Below, in pieces: positions 45,416-53,751 of a stretch of 64,000 bases of DNA; within the stretch, counting starts at the first letter, position 1; every line of letters starts with the position of its first letter. The notes under the pieces are model-generated. The model ran no database searches and was not told the DNA's origin. It worked only from the letters and a program-made list of their open reading frames with translations. The DNA is from Roseibium aggregatum (GTDB lineage: Bacteria; Pseudomonadota; Alphaproteobacteria; Rhizobiales; Stappiaceae), in NCBI RefSeq assembly GCF_014692675.1, contig NZ_JABFCZ010000012.1, positions 62,001 through 126,000 of the forward strand, written 5' to 3'. The translations under genes and the position numbers were made by a program.

Positions 45416-47923
45416 ATGGACGCTGCGCTTCTTCCAAAACGTTTTCAGGACTGGTTCGCCACAAGGGGCTGGGCGCCCCGGGCGCATCAGCTGGCGCTGG
45501 TGGAGAAGCTTGGCCAGGGCCGTTCCACGCTGCTGATCGCGCCCACCGGGGCCGGCAAGACGCTGGCGGGCTTCCTGCCGAGCCTCGTGGAGCTGGAAGC
45601 GCGGGGAAAGAAGAAACCGGGCTCGGCCGGATCGAAAGGCGTGCATACGCTTTATATCTCGCCGCTGAAGGCCTTGGCCGTCGATATCGCGCGCAATCTG
45701 GAAGCACCGGTTTCGGAAATGGGTCTCGACATCCGGATCGAGACCCGCACCGGCGATACGCCCTCCCACAAGCGCCAGCGGCAGAAACTCAATCCGCCTG
45801 ACATGCTCCTGACCACGCCGGAGCAGATCGCCCTGCTTTTGTCGGACCCGGCATCGGAAAAGCTGTTTTCGTCGCTGAAGACCGTCATCCTCGACGAGCT
45901 GCATGCGCTGGTGACCTCCAAGCGCGGCGACCTTCTGGCGCTGGGTCTTGCCCGGCTGCGCTGTCTCGCTCCGGGCCTGAGGACCATCGGTCTGTCGGCG
46001 ACCGTGGCGGAGCCCGATGACCTCAGGGCCTATCTGGTCGGCCAGCCCGATCCCGAAGCCCGCGCCCTGTCCGACATGGTCGAGGTTGCCGGTGGAGCGG
46101 AACCGGATATCTCCATCCTAGCCTCGGAGGAACGGGTGCCCTGGTCCGGCCATTCGGCGCGCTATGCGCTTGATGACATGTACCGGCTGATCAAGGGCCA
46201 CCGGGTGACGCTGCTCTTCGTCAACACCCGCAGCCAGGCGGAGGCGATCTTCCAGGACCTGTGGCGGATCAACGACGACACGCTTCCGATCGCGCTTCAC
46301 CACGGCTCGCTCGACGTCGGCCAGCGGCGCAAGGTGGAAGCGGCAATGGCGTCGGGCGTGTTGCGCGCCGTCGTCGCCACTTCCTCGCTGGACCTCGGCA
46401 TCGACTGGGGCGATATCGATCTGGTGGTCAATATCGGCGCGCCGAAGGGCGCGAGCCGTCTGGCCCAGCGGATCGGGCGCGCCAACCACCGCATGGACGA
46501 ACCGTCCAAGGCCGTCCTCGTGCCGGCCAACCGGTTCGAGGTGCTGGAATGCCAGGCCGCCCTGCAGGCGTCCAAACGAGGCGACCAGGACACGCCGCCG
46601 CTGAGGAAAGGCGCGCTCGACGTTCTGGCGCAACACATCCTCGGGCTCGCCTGTTCCGCGCCGCTCGACGCCGACGACACCTTTGCCGAGATCCGTTCCT
46701 CGGAAACCTACCGGCATCTGGACCGGGAGAGTTTCGACAAGGTGCTCGATTTCGTCGCCACCGGCGGCTACGCGCTGAAAACCTACGAGCAATACGCCAA
46801 GCTGAGAAAGGGCAAGGACGGGCTGTGGCGGATCGCCCATCCCCGGATCGCGCAGCAATACAGATTGAACGTCGGTACCATCGTCGAGGCGCCGATGCTC
46901 AAGGTGCGCCTCGTCCGGTCCAAGGCGGACGGACGGCGCACCCCGGTCGGGCGCGGCGGGCGCCTGCTCGGCGAGATCGAGGAATATTTCATCGAGCAGC
47001 TGGAGCACGGCGACACCTTCCTGTTCGGCGGCGAGGTGCTGCGCTTCGAGGGACTGCGCGAAAATGAAGCCTATGTGTCGCGGGCGCGATCGGACGACCC
47101 GAAAATCCCCGCCTACATGGGCGGCAAGTTTCCGCTGTCCACCTATCTGGCGGAGGGCGTGCGCGCCATGCTGGCGACGCCTGCCACATGGCCGACCCTG
47201 CCGGAGCAGGTGCGCGAGTGGCTGGAGCTGCAGAAGCTCAAGTCGAAGCTGCCGGAGCGCAACGGACTGCTGGTGGAAACCTTCCCCCGCAATGACAAGC
47301 ACTACATGGTCTGCTACCCGTTCGAAGGCCGGCTGGCGCACCAGACGCTCGGCATGCTGCTGACCAGGCGGCTGGAACGGCTCGGCGCCCGGCCCATGGG
47401 CTTCGTCGCCAACGACTATGCGCTCGCCGTCTGGGGCCTGGGCGACCTGTCGCTTTATTTTTCCACAGGCAAAATCGACCTGAACGGGCTCTTTGAGGAG
47501 GACATTCTGGGCGACGATCTGGATGCGTGGCTGGCGGAATCCAGCCTGATGAAGCGCACGTTCCGCAACTGCGCGGTGATTGCCGGCCTGATCGAGCGCC
47601 GGCATCCGGGAAAGGAAAAATCCGGCCGCCAGGTCACGGTCTCCACCGACCTTATTTATGACGTTTTGCGCGCCCATGAACCGGACCACATTCTCCTTAA
47701 GGCCACGTGGAACGACGCGGCCGAAGGACTTTTGGATATCTCCCGGCTGAGCCAACTTCTTTCCCGGATCAAGGGTCGAATCACGCATACTCGCCTTAAC
47801 CGGGTATCGCCGCTTTCGGTCCCGATCCTTCTGGAGATCGGCCGGGAGCCCGTTTACGGCGAAGCCATGGAGAGCATTCTGGAAGACGCAGCCGAAGATC
47901 TTGTCCTGGAGGCCCTTGGATGA
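45416..47923 (+). CDS. Lhr-like DEXH helicase, ligase-associated DNA-damage type
   Basis: 835 residues. Helicase motifs: WAPRAHQLALVEKL, Walker A IAPTGAGKTLAGFLP, TPEQIALLLSDP, DELH box (VILDELHALVTSKRGDLL, about residue 160), GLSATVAEPDDL, then VATSSLDLGIDWGDIDLVVN and QRIGRANHRMDEPSKAVLVP. A winged-helix and the Lhr core and C-terminal regions follow. This subgroup is linked to ATP-dependent DNA ligase and two nucleases in many bacteria. Here only the phosphoesterase partner adjoins, overlapping by 4 bp. The ligase and exonuclease are not in the window. Confidence 0.92.
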   Translation: MDAALLPKRFQDWFATRGWAPRAHQLALVEKLGQGRSTLLIAPTGAGKTLAGFLPSLVELEARGKKKPGSAGSKGVHTLYISPLKALAVDIARNLEAPVSEMGLDIRIETRTGDTPSHKRQRQKLNPPDMLLTTPEQIALLLSDPASEKLFSSLKTVILDELHALVTSKRGDLLALGLARLRCLAPGLRTIGLSATVAEPDDLRAYLVGQPDPEARALSDMVEVAGGAEPDISILASEERVPWSGHSARYALDDMYRLIKGHRVTLLFVNTRSQAEAIFQDLWRINDDTLPIALHHGSLDVGQRRKVEAAMASGVLRAVVATSSLDLGIDWGDIDLVVNIGAPKGASRLAQRIGRANHRMDEPSKAVLVPANRFEVLECQAALQASKRGDQDTPPLRKGALDVLAQHILGLACSAPLDADDTFAEIRSSETYRHLDRESFDKVLDFVATGGYALKTYEQYAKLRKGKDGLWRIAHPRIAQQYRLNVGTIVEAPMLKVRLVRSKADGRRTPVGRGGRLLGEIEEYFIEQLEHGDTFLFGGEVLRFEGLRENEAYVSRARSDDPKIPAYMGGKFPLSTYLAEGVRAMLATPATWPTLPEQVREWLELQKLKSKLPERNGLLVETFPRNDKHYMVCYPFEGRLAHQTLGMLLTRRLERLGARPMGFVANDYALAVWGLGDLSLYFSTGKIDLNGLFEEDILGDDLDAWLAESSLMKRTFRNCAVIAGLIERRHPGKEKSGRQVTVSTDLIYDVLRAHEPDHILLKATWNDAAEGLLDISRLSQLLSRIKGRITHTRLNRVSPLSVPILLEIGREPVYGEAMESILEDAAEDLVLEALG

Positions 47924-48657
47924 CCGCGCTGAATTCGCATTCGCGCCAATTTGCCATTGCACCTGTGTGTCACGACATCCAGATCAACGGGCAACTGGTC
48001 GGTCTGCATGACAGCGGGGCGCTCTGGTGGCCGGAGGAAACCACCCTCATCGTCTCCGACCTGCACCTGGAAAAAGCCTCGTCCTACGCCCGGCGCGGCA
48101 CCCTGCTGCCGCCCTATGATACGGCGGTCACGCTGGAAAAACTCGCCGCGGTGATCGACGCCTTCGAGCCGACCCGGGTGATCTCGCTCGGCGACAGCTT
48201 CCACGACGAGAACGGCTCCGACCGGCTGCCGCCGGCCTACCGGGCCATGCTGACCTCGCTGCAGCTGAACCGGGAATGGATCTGGGTGACGGGCAATCAC
48301 GATCCGGTCGCCCCGGTGCGCCTGTGCGGCGAGACCGCGGACGAAGTCACCATCGGGCCGCTGACCTTCCGCCACGAGCCGAGCGAGACGATCAGCCCCG
48401 CTTTAAGCGCAGGCGAGGTCTGCGGCCATCTGCATCCGGCGGCACGCGTGCGCCGCTTCGGCCGCTCCATCCGCCGCCCCTGTTTCCTGACCAACGGCAG
48501 CCGCCTCATCCTGCCCGCCTTCGGCGCGCTCACCGGCGGGCTCAACGTCATGGACCGGGCCTTTTGCAGCTACTTCGAACCCCGCCGCTTCTCCGCCTTC
48601 CTGCTCGGCGAAAACCGGCTTTATCCGTTTACTGCGTCCCGGCTGATCGGGGATTGA
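47920..48657 (+). CDS. pdeM: Ligase-associated metallophosphoesterase (PdeM-type endonuclease)
   Basis: 245 residues. Calcineurin-like metal motifs are present: SDLHLEKASS (Asp and His), GDSFHDENG, GNHDP, CGHLHPAARVRR and LTNGSRLILPAFGALTGGLN. It probably cuts DNA, acting with the preceding DEXH helicase, whose stop it overlaps by four bases (ATGA at 47920). The C-terminus overlaps the end of the convergent small membrane protein gene by 37 bp. Confidence 0.88.
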   Translation: MTALNSHSRQFAIAPVCHDIQINGQLVGLHDSGALWWPEETTLIVSDLHLEKASSYARRGTLLPPYDTAVTLEKLAAVIDAFEPTRVISLGDSFHDENGSDRLPPAYRAMLTSLQLNREWIWVTGNHDPVAPVRLCGETADEVTIGPLTFRHEPSETISPALSAGEVCGHLHPAARVRRFGRSIRRPCFLTNGSRLILPAFGALTGGLNVMDRAFCSYFEPRRFSAFLLGENRLYPFTASRLIGD

Positions 48658-49007
48658 GAATTCCATAGATAAATCGTTCTGCCCGAAGAGGTCGTTTTTT
48701 TGGTGAGCGAAAGCGTTTCGCCCACCAACGGCGCCCGGCCGCTAGCTTGCGCCGTCGCGGTGACCCGCTCGCCGGTGTCCAGTTGCAGGAAAACCCAAAC
48801 GGCAGGAGACCCGGTTTCATCCAGGTTTCTGGACCATGAGAGCACCGTGCCTTCTGCCGCAGAATAATTCGCAGGCCCCACTCCGCTTTGAAGCGAAAGA
48901 AGACCGATCCCGACCACGATAAACCCTACGACGACGACAGCGACGGGGCTGATTTGCGGGATCTTTTCGCGGAGATTGAGGTAGGTCAGGCGCCAGTTTC
49001 GAGACAT
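48621..49007 (-). CDS. Small single-pass membrane protein (DUF3592-like?)
   Basis: 128 residues. One TM helix near residues 20-40 (PVAVVVVGFIVVGIGLLSLQ) is followed by a periplasmic beta-rich domain (AAEGTVLSWSRNLDETGSPA, WVFLQLDTGERVTATA, TLSLTKKTTSSGRTIYLW). That pattern resembles DUF3592-type proteins but the match is by eye. It overlaps the end of pdeM by 37 bp on the other strand, which is unusual for two real genes but tolerated at convergent ends. Confidence 0.6.
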   Translation of the reverse strand: MSRNWRLTYLNLREKIPQISPVAVVVVGFIVVGIGLLSLQSGVGPANYSAAEGTVLSWSRNLDETGSPAVWVFLQLDTGERVTATAQASGRAPLVGETLSLTKKTTSSGRTIYLWNSQSPISRDAVNG

Positions 49008-49083
49008 GGCGAAACACTATCCCGACAGGACGGAATACACAATCTGGGATAGAGTTCTCAGTTTCTTTGCGCGCCGGCAGCCC

Positions 49084-49839
49084 TCACCCGAACCCCTTGA
49101 TCCGCTTCGCCGTTTCCGGGTCCAGAAACCCCCTGACCGTCGCCTCCGTCTCCAGCGCCATGGCCATTTCCAGGCTGGCGCCGCCGGGTCTGGTGAGGAT
49201 GCGGCGGAGGTCCTGGAGGGGGCCTTTGGGGAGGGCGGCGAGGCGTTTGGCGAGGGCGGTGGATTTTTCCAGGAGGTCCTTATCGGGGACGACCTCGCGG
49301 ATCATGCCCCACTCGTGGGCCTGGGCGGCGTCGAAGCGGTCGCCGAACAGGATCATGTCGCGGGCGCGCTGGAGGCCGACGAGGCGGGGCAGGAGCTCGG
49401 TGACGCCGCCGGTGACGAACAGGCCCCAGGAGATTTCCGGGAAGAAGAAGCGGGTGCCCTCGGCGGCGAGGGCGAAGTCGCAGTTGATCACCCATTCCAG
49501 GCCGCCGCCGACAGCCCAGCCGCGGATCGCGCCGACCACCGGCGTGGTGCCGAGCACCATGGCGCGGGTGACGTCCTGGATGCGCTCCACGTAAGCCGTG
49601 GTCCCTGCCTCGTCGGAGACCTGGTCCTCGAAATCCTTCAGGTCGTCGCCGGAGCAGAAGGCGCGGCCCTCGCCGGTCAATACGATGGCGCCGACGGTCT
49701 CGTCCCGGTTCGCCTCGGTCAGCGCCTCCACCAGATCGTCCAGCAGCTCCGGCACGATGGCGTTGAGGCGCTCGGGCCGGTTGAGGGAAATCTTGCGGAC
49801 GCCGTCGCCCAGGTCTTCGGTCAGAACGGTTCCGGTCAT
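49084..49839 (-). CDS. Enoyl-CoA hydratase/isomerase family protein
   Basis: 251 residues. Crotonase motifs: ISLNRPERLNAIVPELLDDL, oxyanion loop residues around FCSGDDLKDF and AIRGWAVGGGLEWVINCDFA, with active-site Glu candidates in FFPEISWGLFVTGG. It hydrates or isomerises a CoA thioester. Its start overlaps the upstream acyl-CoA ligase stop by 4 bp, so the two enzymes form one translationally coupled unit that activates and then processes an unknown acid. Confidence 0.9.
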   Translation of the reverse strand: MTGTVLTEDLGDGVRKISLNRPERLNAIVPELLDDLVEALTEANRDETVGAIVLTGEGRAFCSGDDLKDFEDQVSDEAGTTAYVERIQDVTRAMVLGTTPVVGAIRGWAVGGGLEWVINCDFALAAEGTRFFFPEISWGLFVTGGVTELLPRLVGLQRARDMILFGDRFDAAQAHEWGMIREVVPDKDLLEKSTALAKRLAALPKGPLQDLRRILTRPGGASLEMAMALETEATVRGFLDPETAKRIKGFG

Positions 49840-51140
49840 GATTTATCCTCTCTGATTATTCTTCTGGTCTTGCCCTCGGTGCGCGGCAGGGTGTTGAAGG
49901 GCACGATGGTGACCCTGGCGGTGATGCCGATGTCGCGCTTGAGGCGGCTTTCCACCGCTGACGCGAGGCCTTCGTCCGTCGCGGTTCCTGTAGCAAGCTC
50001 GGCTTCCACCGGCAGAACGTCGTAGGGGCCGGGTCCTGGAAGCACGATGCGGTATTCACCGGAGAGATTTTCGAACTGGTTGATGGTCGCCGCCACCTGG
50101 GTCGGGAAGGCGTTGATGCCGCGGATGACGACCATGTCGTCGGCCCGGCCGACCACCCGGAAGCGCGGCGCGGTGCGACCGCAGGGCGCCCTGCCCGTTC
50201 CGGTCAGTTCGATGATGTCGCCGGTGCGGAAGCGGACCAGAGGCTGGCAGTGACGGCGCATGTGGGTCAGGACCAGTTCGCCCCGCTCGCCCTCCTGCCA
50301 GGGCAGGACTCTCGCGGTTTCCGGATCGATCAGCTCGGGATGAAGAACATCCAGCGCCACGAAATGAAGATCGTTGCTCTCGTCCGTCTGGCCGGCGAAA
50401 TTGCAGAAGACATCGGTAACGCCGTAATTGGCGTTGCGCACCTTGAAACCCCAGGTCTCCTCCATGCGGCGGCGGAAATCGGCGTTGTCGAGCCCGGCCT
50501 CGCCGCCGAACAGCCCGAGCCTCAGGCCGAGGTCACGCGGCTTCAGGCCGGGGAATTCCTCTTCGATCACCCGCTCCAGCACCGCCGGATAGGACGGGGT
50601 GCAGGAGATCGCGGTGATGCCCAGTTCCTGAATGGTGCGGATCAGAAGCCGCGTATCGCCGACGCCGAAGGGCACGACCGCGGCCCCCGTTGCCTCAAGC
50701 GTCATGTGGTCGGTCAACCCGCCCATCCACATGCGGTAGTTCAGGCAATGGACGACACGATGTCCGGGACCGAGGCCGCTTGCCGCCTGCGCCCTGCCGC
50801 CGACGACGGCCGTCTCGTGGGCATCCTGCGCCGACAGCACCAGGTTCATCGCCGTTCCCGTCGTTCCGGACGTCCGGTGCACGCGGGAGATCTCTCCCGG
50901 TTTCGCGGCCAGATAATCGCCGAAGGGGGGATGATCGCGCTGGCTCGTGCGCAGCATTTCCTTGTCGACCAGGGGCAGGTCCGGCAGGGCCTCCAGCCTT
51001 TCCGGTGGACGATGGGATCCCCAGGCCCGGCGATGGAGATCGGACCGGGCAAGCACATAGGCCCTTTGCGTCTCCCATAGGCGCTGGCGATGGGCGGCCA
51101 GCTCCGACAGATCTGCGAAATCGGCGCGGTGGTAGAGCAT
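49836..51140 (-). CDS. Phenylacetate-CoA ligase-type acyl-CoA synthetase
   Basis: 434 residues from ATG 51140 (GGAG seven bases upstream; the frame extends 14 codons further). AMP-binding motif RTSGTTGTAMNLVLS, FGGEAGL and NYGVTDVF, the hinge RFRTGDIIEL, and VVIRGINAFPTQV with GKTRRIIRE at the end place it in the PaaK group, which activates aryl or short acids as CoA thioesters. The promoter region contains a strong palindrome shared with the divergent TetR gene. Confidence 0.9.
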   Translation of the reverse strand: MLYHRADFADLSELAAHRQRLWETQRAYVLARSDLHRRAWGSHRPPERLEALPDLPLVDKEMLRTSQRDHPPFGDYLAAKPGEISRVHRTSGTTGTAMNLVLSAQDAHETAVVGGRAQAASGLGPGHRVVHCLNYRMWMGGLTDHMTLEATGAAVVPFGVGDTRLLIRTIQELGITAISCTPSYPAVLERVIEEEFPGLKPRDLGLRLGLFGGEAGLDNADFRRRMEETWGFKVRNANYGVTDVFCNFAGQTDESNDLHFVALDVLHPELIDPETARVLPWQEGERGELVLTHMRRHCQPLVRFRTGDIIELTGTGRAPCGRTAPRFRVVGRADDMVVIRGINAFPTQVAATINQFENLSGEYRIVLPGPGPYDVLPVEAELATGTATDEGLASAVESRLKRDIGITARVTIVPFNTLPRTEGKTRRIIREDKS

Positions 51141-51151
51141 CACCGTCTCCA

Positions 51152-51173
51152 AAAATGATACTGATATCATTTT
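51152..51173. promoter_or_regulatory. 22-bp palindromic operator between acyl-CoA ligase and tetR
   Basis: AAAATGATA-CTGA-TATCATTTT has 9-bp perfect arms around a 4-base spacer, 12 bp before the ligase start and 58 bp before the TetR start. A TetR-family dimer is the expected binder. Position predicts repression of both divergent promoters, lifted by a ligand such as the acyl-CoA product. Confidence 0.8.
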
Positions 51174-51231
51174 CATTTCCATATAACAGGTTTTGTGTCA
51201 ATATCCGTGTAAGCAAGGAGGCAATAACGAC

Positions 51232-51936
51232 ATGCAGGCCAGGACTGCCGAACATCCGCTACCGGCCGGGACAGACCTTCGCTTTTCAGTCGTTCTGATG
51301 AACCGGGCGCGGGAGGCGGAGCGCAAGACGGAGCGGACACGGAACCGGCTGCTTGCCAGTCTTGCGGAGCACCTGACGGCGGGCATCGACCGTCGCGACC
51401 TGAAAGTCGCTGCGGTGACGGCGGCGGCAGATCTCGCCCATGGCACCTTCTACCGTTATTTCGATGACATTCGCGCCGCAACCGATGCCCTGATCGAGGA
51501 CTTCGCCCAGTTTCTGCGCGCCACGCTTTCCCTTGAGCGCGACGGGGCACCCGGGTCCCGGGAACGGGTTCGGGGAACAAGCCTGATCTATGCGCGGCTT
51601 TTTGCCGACAATGCCGCGCTGATGAAATGCCTGTTCGACATGGGCAGCGAAAGTTCCGCCTTTGCCCGGTCCTATCAGGAGCTGAACCGTGCCTGGTACG
51701 AGCGGATGGCAGCGGCAATCGCGCGGCACAGGTCCGAGGCAGGCGTGGCATCCACGTCGGAAGAGACGCTTCCGATCGCCTATGCGCTCGGCGGCATGGT
51801 CGACGAGTTCCTGACCCAGATCTACTTACGCAAGGCGCCGGCCCTGGCGCATTTCGCGGACGATCCGGAAGCGGTCGCCGATCTCTTGACCGATCTCTGG
51901 CTGAAAGGCGCTTACGGGACTGTCAGTCCCTCTTGA
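51232..51936 (+). CDS. TetR-family transcriptional regulator
   Basis: 234 residues from ATG 51232, with AAGGAGG just upstream. An N-terminal extension of ~30 residues precedes the HTH (LASLAEHLTAGIDRRDLKVA, TAAADLAHGTFYRYFDDIRA). The C-terminal ligand domain is helical (YARLFADNAALMKCLFDMGS, YALGGMVDEFLTQIY). It is divergent from the acyl-CoA ligase/hydratase pair, which it likely represses. Its last 14 bp overlap the end of the convergent TIGR02186 gene. Confidence 0.9.
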   Translation: MQARTAEHPLPAGTDLRFSVVLMNRAREAERKTERTRNRLLASLAEHLTAGIDRRDLKVAAVTAAADLAHGTFYRYFDDIRAATDALIEDFAQFLRATLSLERDGAPGSRERVRGTSLIYARLFADNAALMKCLFDMGSESSAFARSYQELNRAWYERMAAAIARHRSEAGVASTSEETLPIAYALGGMVDEFLTQIYLRKAPALAHFADDPEAVADLLTDLWLKGAYGTVSPS

Positions 51937-52702
51937 AGATGACGCTGGCGAGCCAGCCGGTGAAGATCGCGAAGAACACGGCCAGGAGACCGTAGGCGAC
52001 CGGCATCTTCTGGGCCAGGTTGTAGGTCACCTGCTCGAAGCCGGTCTTGGCGACATGCATCTTCGCTTCCGTCTTGGAAAGCAGGCTTCCCTGGTGCAGC
52101 AGGAAGCTTTTGACTTTGTAGGTGCCGACGGGAATATTGGCCGGCAGGGGAACATTGGTCCGGAACATGGTGCTGGTCAGGAATTCGATGGCCCCGGGGC
52201 GTTCGGAAAACAGCCCCTGCTGTTGGCGCAGGCGCAAGAATGCCTGGCGGAAATCGTCCCGCTCCGACAGGGGCACGGAGGAACGGCGGGCAATGGCCAG
52301 GTTCAGGTGATTGAGCCCGATCCGATATTCGTCCAGCAGTTCCCGCGAGCCGAGATCGCTCACCTTCGCCGTGCTGGCCAGCGCGTAGAACGCAGGCACG
52401 TTCTCGAAGGTCTCGTAATAACGGTTGACCCAGACCCCCAGGAAACGGCCCTTGCGCCGCGTCGTGATTTCCTGGGGCGGCCCCTCGACGACGATCACCA
52501 GATCATAGTCCCCGCTCCGGCTGATGCTGTTAACATCGCGCGACACCTGGCCGAAAATGACGATATCCGTTCCGGTAAAGTTGGACCGGATCGAGACGAG
52601 GTCCGAAGAGATCGCGGTAACCAGTTCCTCCGCGTGAACCGCCTTCGCGGAGGCGAGGCCGGCGAGGAAAGCCGCGATCGCGAGGGCGAGATAACGGATC
52701 AT
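51923..52702 (-). CDS. TIGR02186 family membrane-anchored protein
   Basis: 259 residues. A signal peptide (YLALAIAAFLAGLASAKAVH) leads into an extracytoplasmic beta-rich domain (FTGTDIVIFGQVSRDVNSIS, YDLVIVVEGPPQEITTRRKG) and a C-terminal TM helix (AYGLLAVFFAIFTGWLASVI). This matches a conserved alphaproteobacterial family of unknown function (TIGR02186). Its start overlaps the stop of the TSUP permease by 4 bp, implying a joint function at the membrane. Confidence 0.82.
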   Translation of the reverse strand: MIRYLALAIAAFLAGLASAKAVHAEELVTAISSDLVSIRSNFTGTDIVIFGQVSRDVNSISRSGDYDLVIVVEGPPQEITTRRKGRFLGVWVNRYYETFENVPAFYALASTAKVSDLGSRELLDEYRIGLNHLNLAIARRSSVPLSERDDFRQAFLRLRQQQGLFSERPGAIEFLTSTMFRTNVPLPANIPVGTYKVKSFLLHQGSLLSKTEAKMHVAKTGFEQVTYNLAQKMPVAYGLLAVFFAIFTGWLASVIFKRD

Positions 52703-53682
52703 GACCCGGCCCCCGTCACGATCGCGATGGAATAGAGGTCTTCCGGCGTCAGCAGCAGATCGACGGCGAAGCGCATGCCAACGGCAAGTACCAGCAGCGC
52801 AAGCAGAAGGCGGAGCTGGTCGCCGCGCAGGTTCTGGCCCATGCGCGCGCCGAACTGCGCGCCGATCACCCCGCCGATCATCAGCGTCAGGGCAAGCACG
52901 ATATCCACGGTCTGGGTGCTGACGGCATGGAGGACCGTTGCCGACGACATGGTGAACAGGATCTGGAACAGGGACGTGCCGATCACCACGGAGGTCGGGA
53001 CGCGCAGGAGATAGATCAGCGCCGGGACCATCATGAAGCCGCCGCCGATGCCCAGCACCGTGCCGAGGAAGCCGATGATGCCGCCGAGCGCCAGGATCGG
53101 GATAACGCTGACATAGAGCTTGGACTGGCGAAACCGCATCTTGAACGGCAGGCCGTGGATCCAGTTGTGCTGGCCCGGACGGCGCGCGGTGACCTTCGCC
53201 CCGGTCTTGCGCCGGCGGATGGCGCGGATCGATTCAAACAGCATCAGGCCGCCGATGGTGCCCAGAAAGGTCACGTAGGACAGCGAGATCACGAGATCGA
53301 GCTGGCCGAGGGACTGCAGCAGATCGAACAGCATGACGCCGACGGTCGACCCGCTGACACCGCCGACCAGGAGCATGATGGCCAGCTTGAAATCGATGGC
53401 CCTGCGCCGCCAGTAGCTGATCACTGCCGATGCGGAAGAGGCGACGACCTGGGTCGTGACCGTTGCGACCGACACCGCGGGCGGAATTCCGGAAAAGATC
53501 AAAAGCGGCGTCAGCAGGAACCCGCCGCCGATCCCGAACAGACCCGACAGAAACCCCACGGCACCGCCCATGCCGAATATGACGAAGATATTGACCGGTA
53601 TCTCGGCGATGGGCAGATAAAGTTGCACGATGGGCTGCCGGAGTTCATCGCAGCGCACGGCCTGCGCTGCTGGTGATTTCAC
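52699..53682 (-). CDS. TSUP/TauE-SafE family transporter
   Basis: 327 residues from a GTG. Two repeated glycine-rich motifs mark the family: VGFLSGLFGIGGGFLLTPLL near the start and IGFLGTVLGIGGGFMMVPAL in the second half, with about eight TM helices. Members export sulfite, sulfoacetate or other sulfur anions. It is followed by the TIGR02186 gene with a 4-bp overlap. The N-terminal 30 residues are polar and a later start is possible. Confidence 0.88.
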   Translation of the reverse strand: MKSPAAQAVRCDELRQPIVQLYLPIAEIPVNIFVIFGMGGAVGFLSGLFGIGGGFLLTPLLIFSGIPPAVSVATVTTQVVASSASAVISYWRRRAIDFKLAIMLLVGGVSGSTVGVMLFDLLQSLGQLDLVISLSYVTFLGTIGGLMLFESIRAIRRRKTGAKVTARRPGQHNWIHGLPFKMRFRQSKLYVSVIPILALGGIIGFLGTVLGIGGGFMMVPALIYLLRVPTSVVIGTSLFQILFTMSSATVLHAVSTQTVDIVLALTLMIGGVIGAQFGARMGQNLRGDQLRLLLALLVLAVGMRFAVDLLLTPEDLYSIAIVTGAGS

Positions 53683-53751
53683 ACCCGGTTTAAGACCTTC
53701 CCTTGAAGATCTGTCAACCGGCGAAACTTGTTCAATACCGAATTGACGCGG

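Noticed and set aside
46118-47962. 614-residue minus-strand frame opposite the DEXH helicase
   Set aside because: Helicase motifs on the plus strand; no ribosome site or family for the antisense frame.
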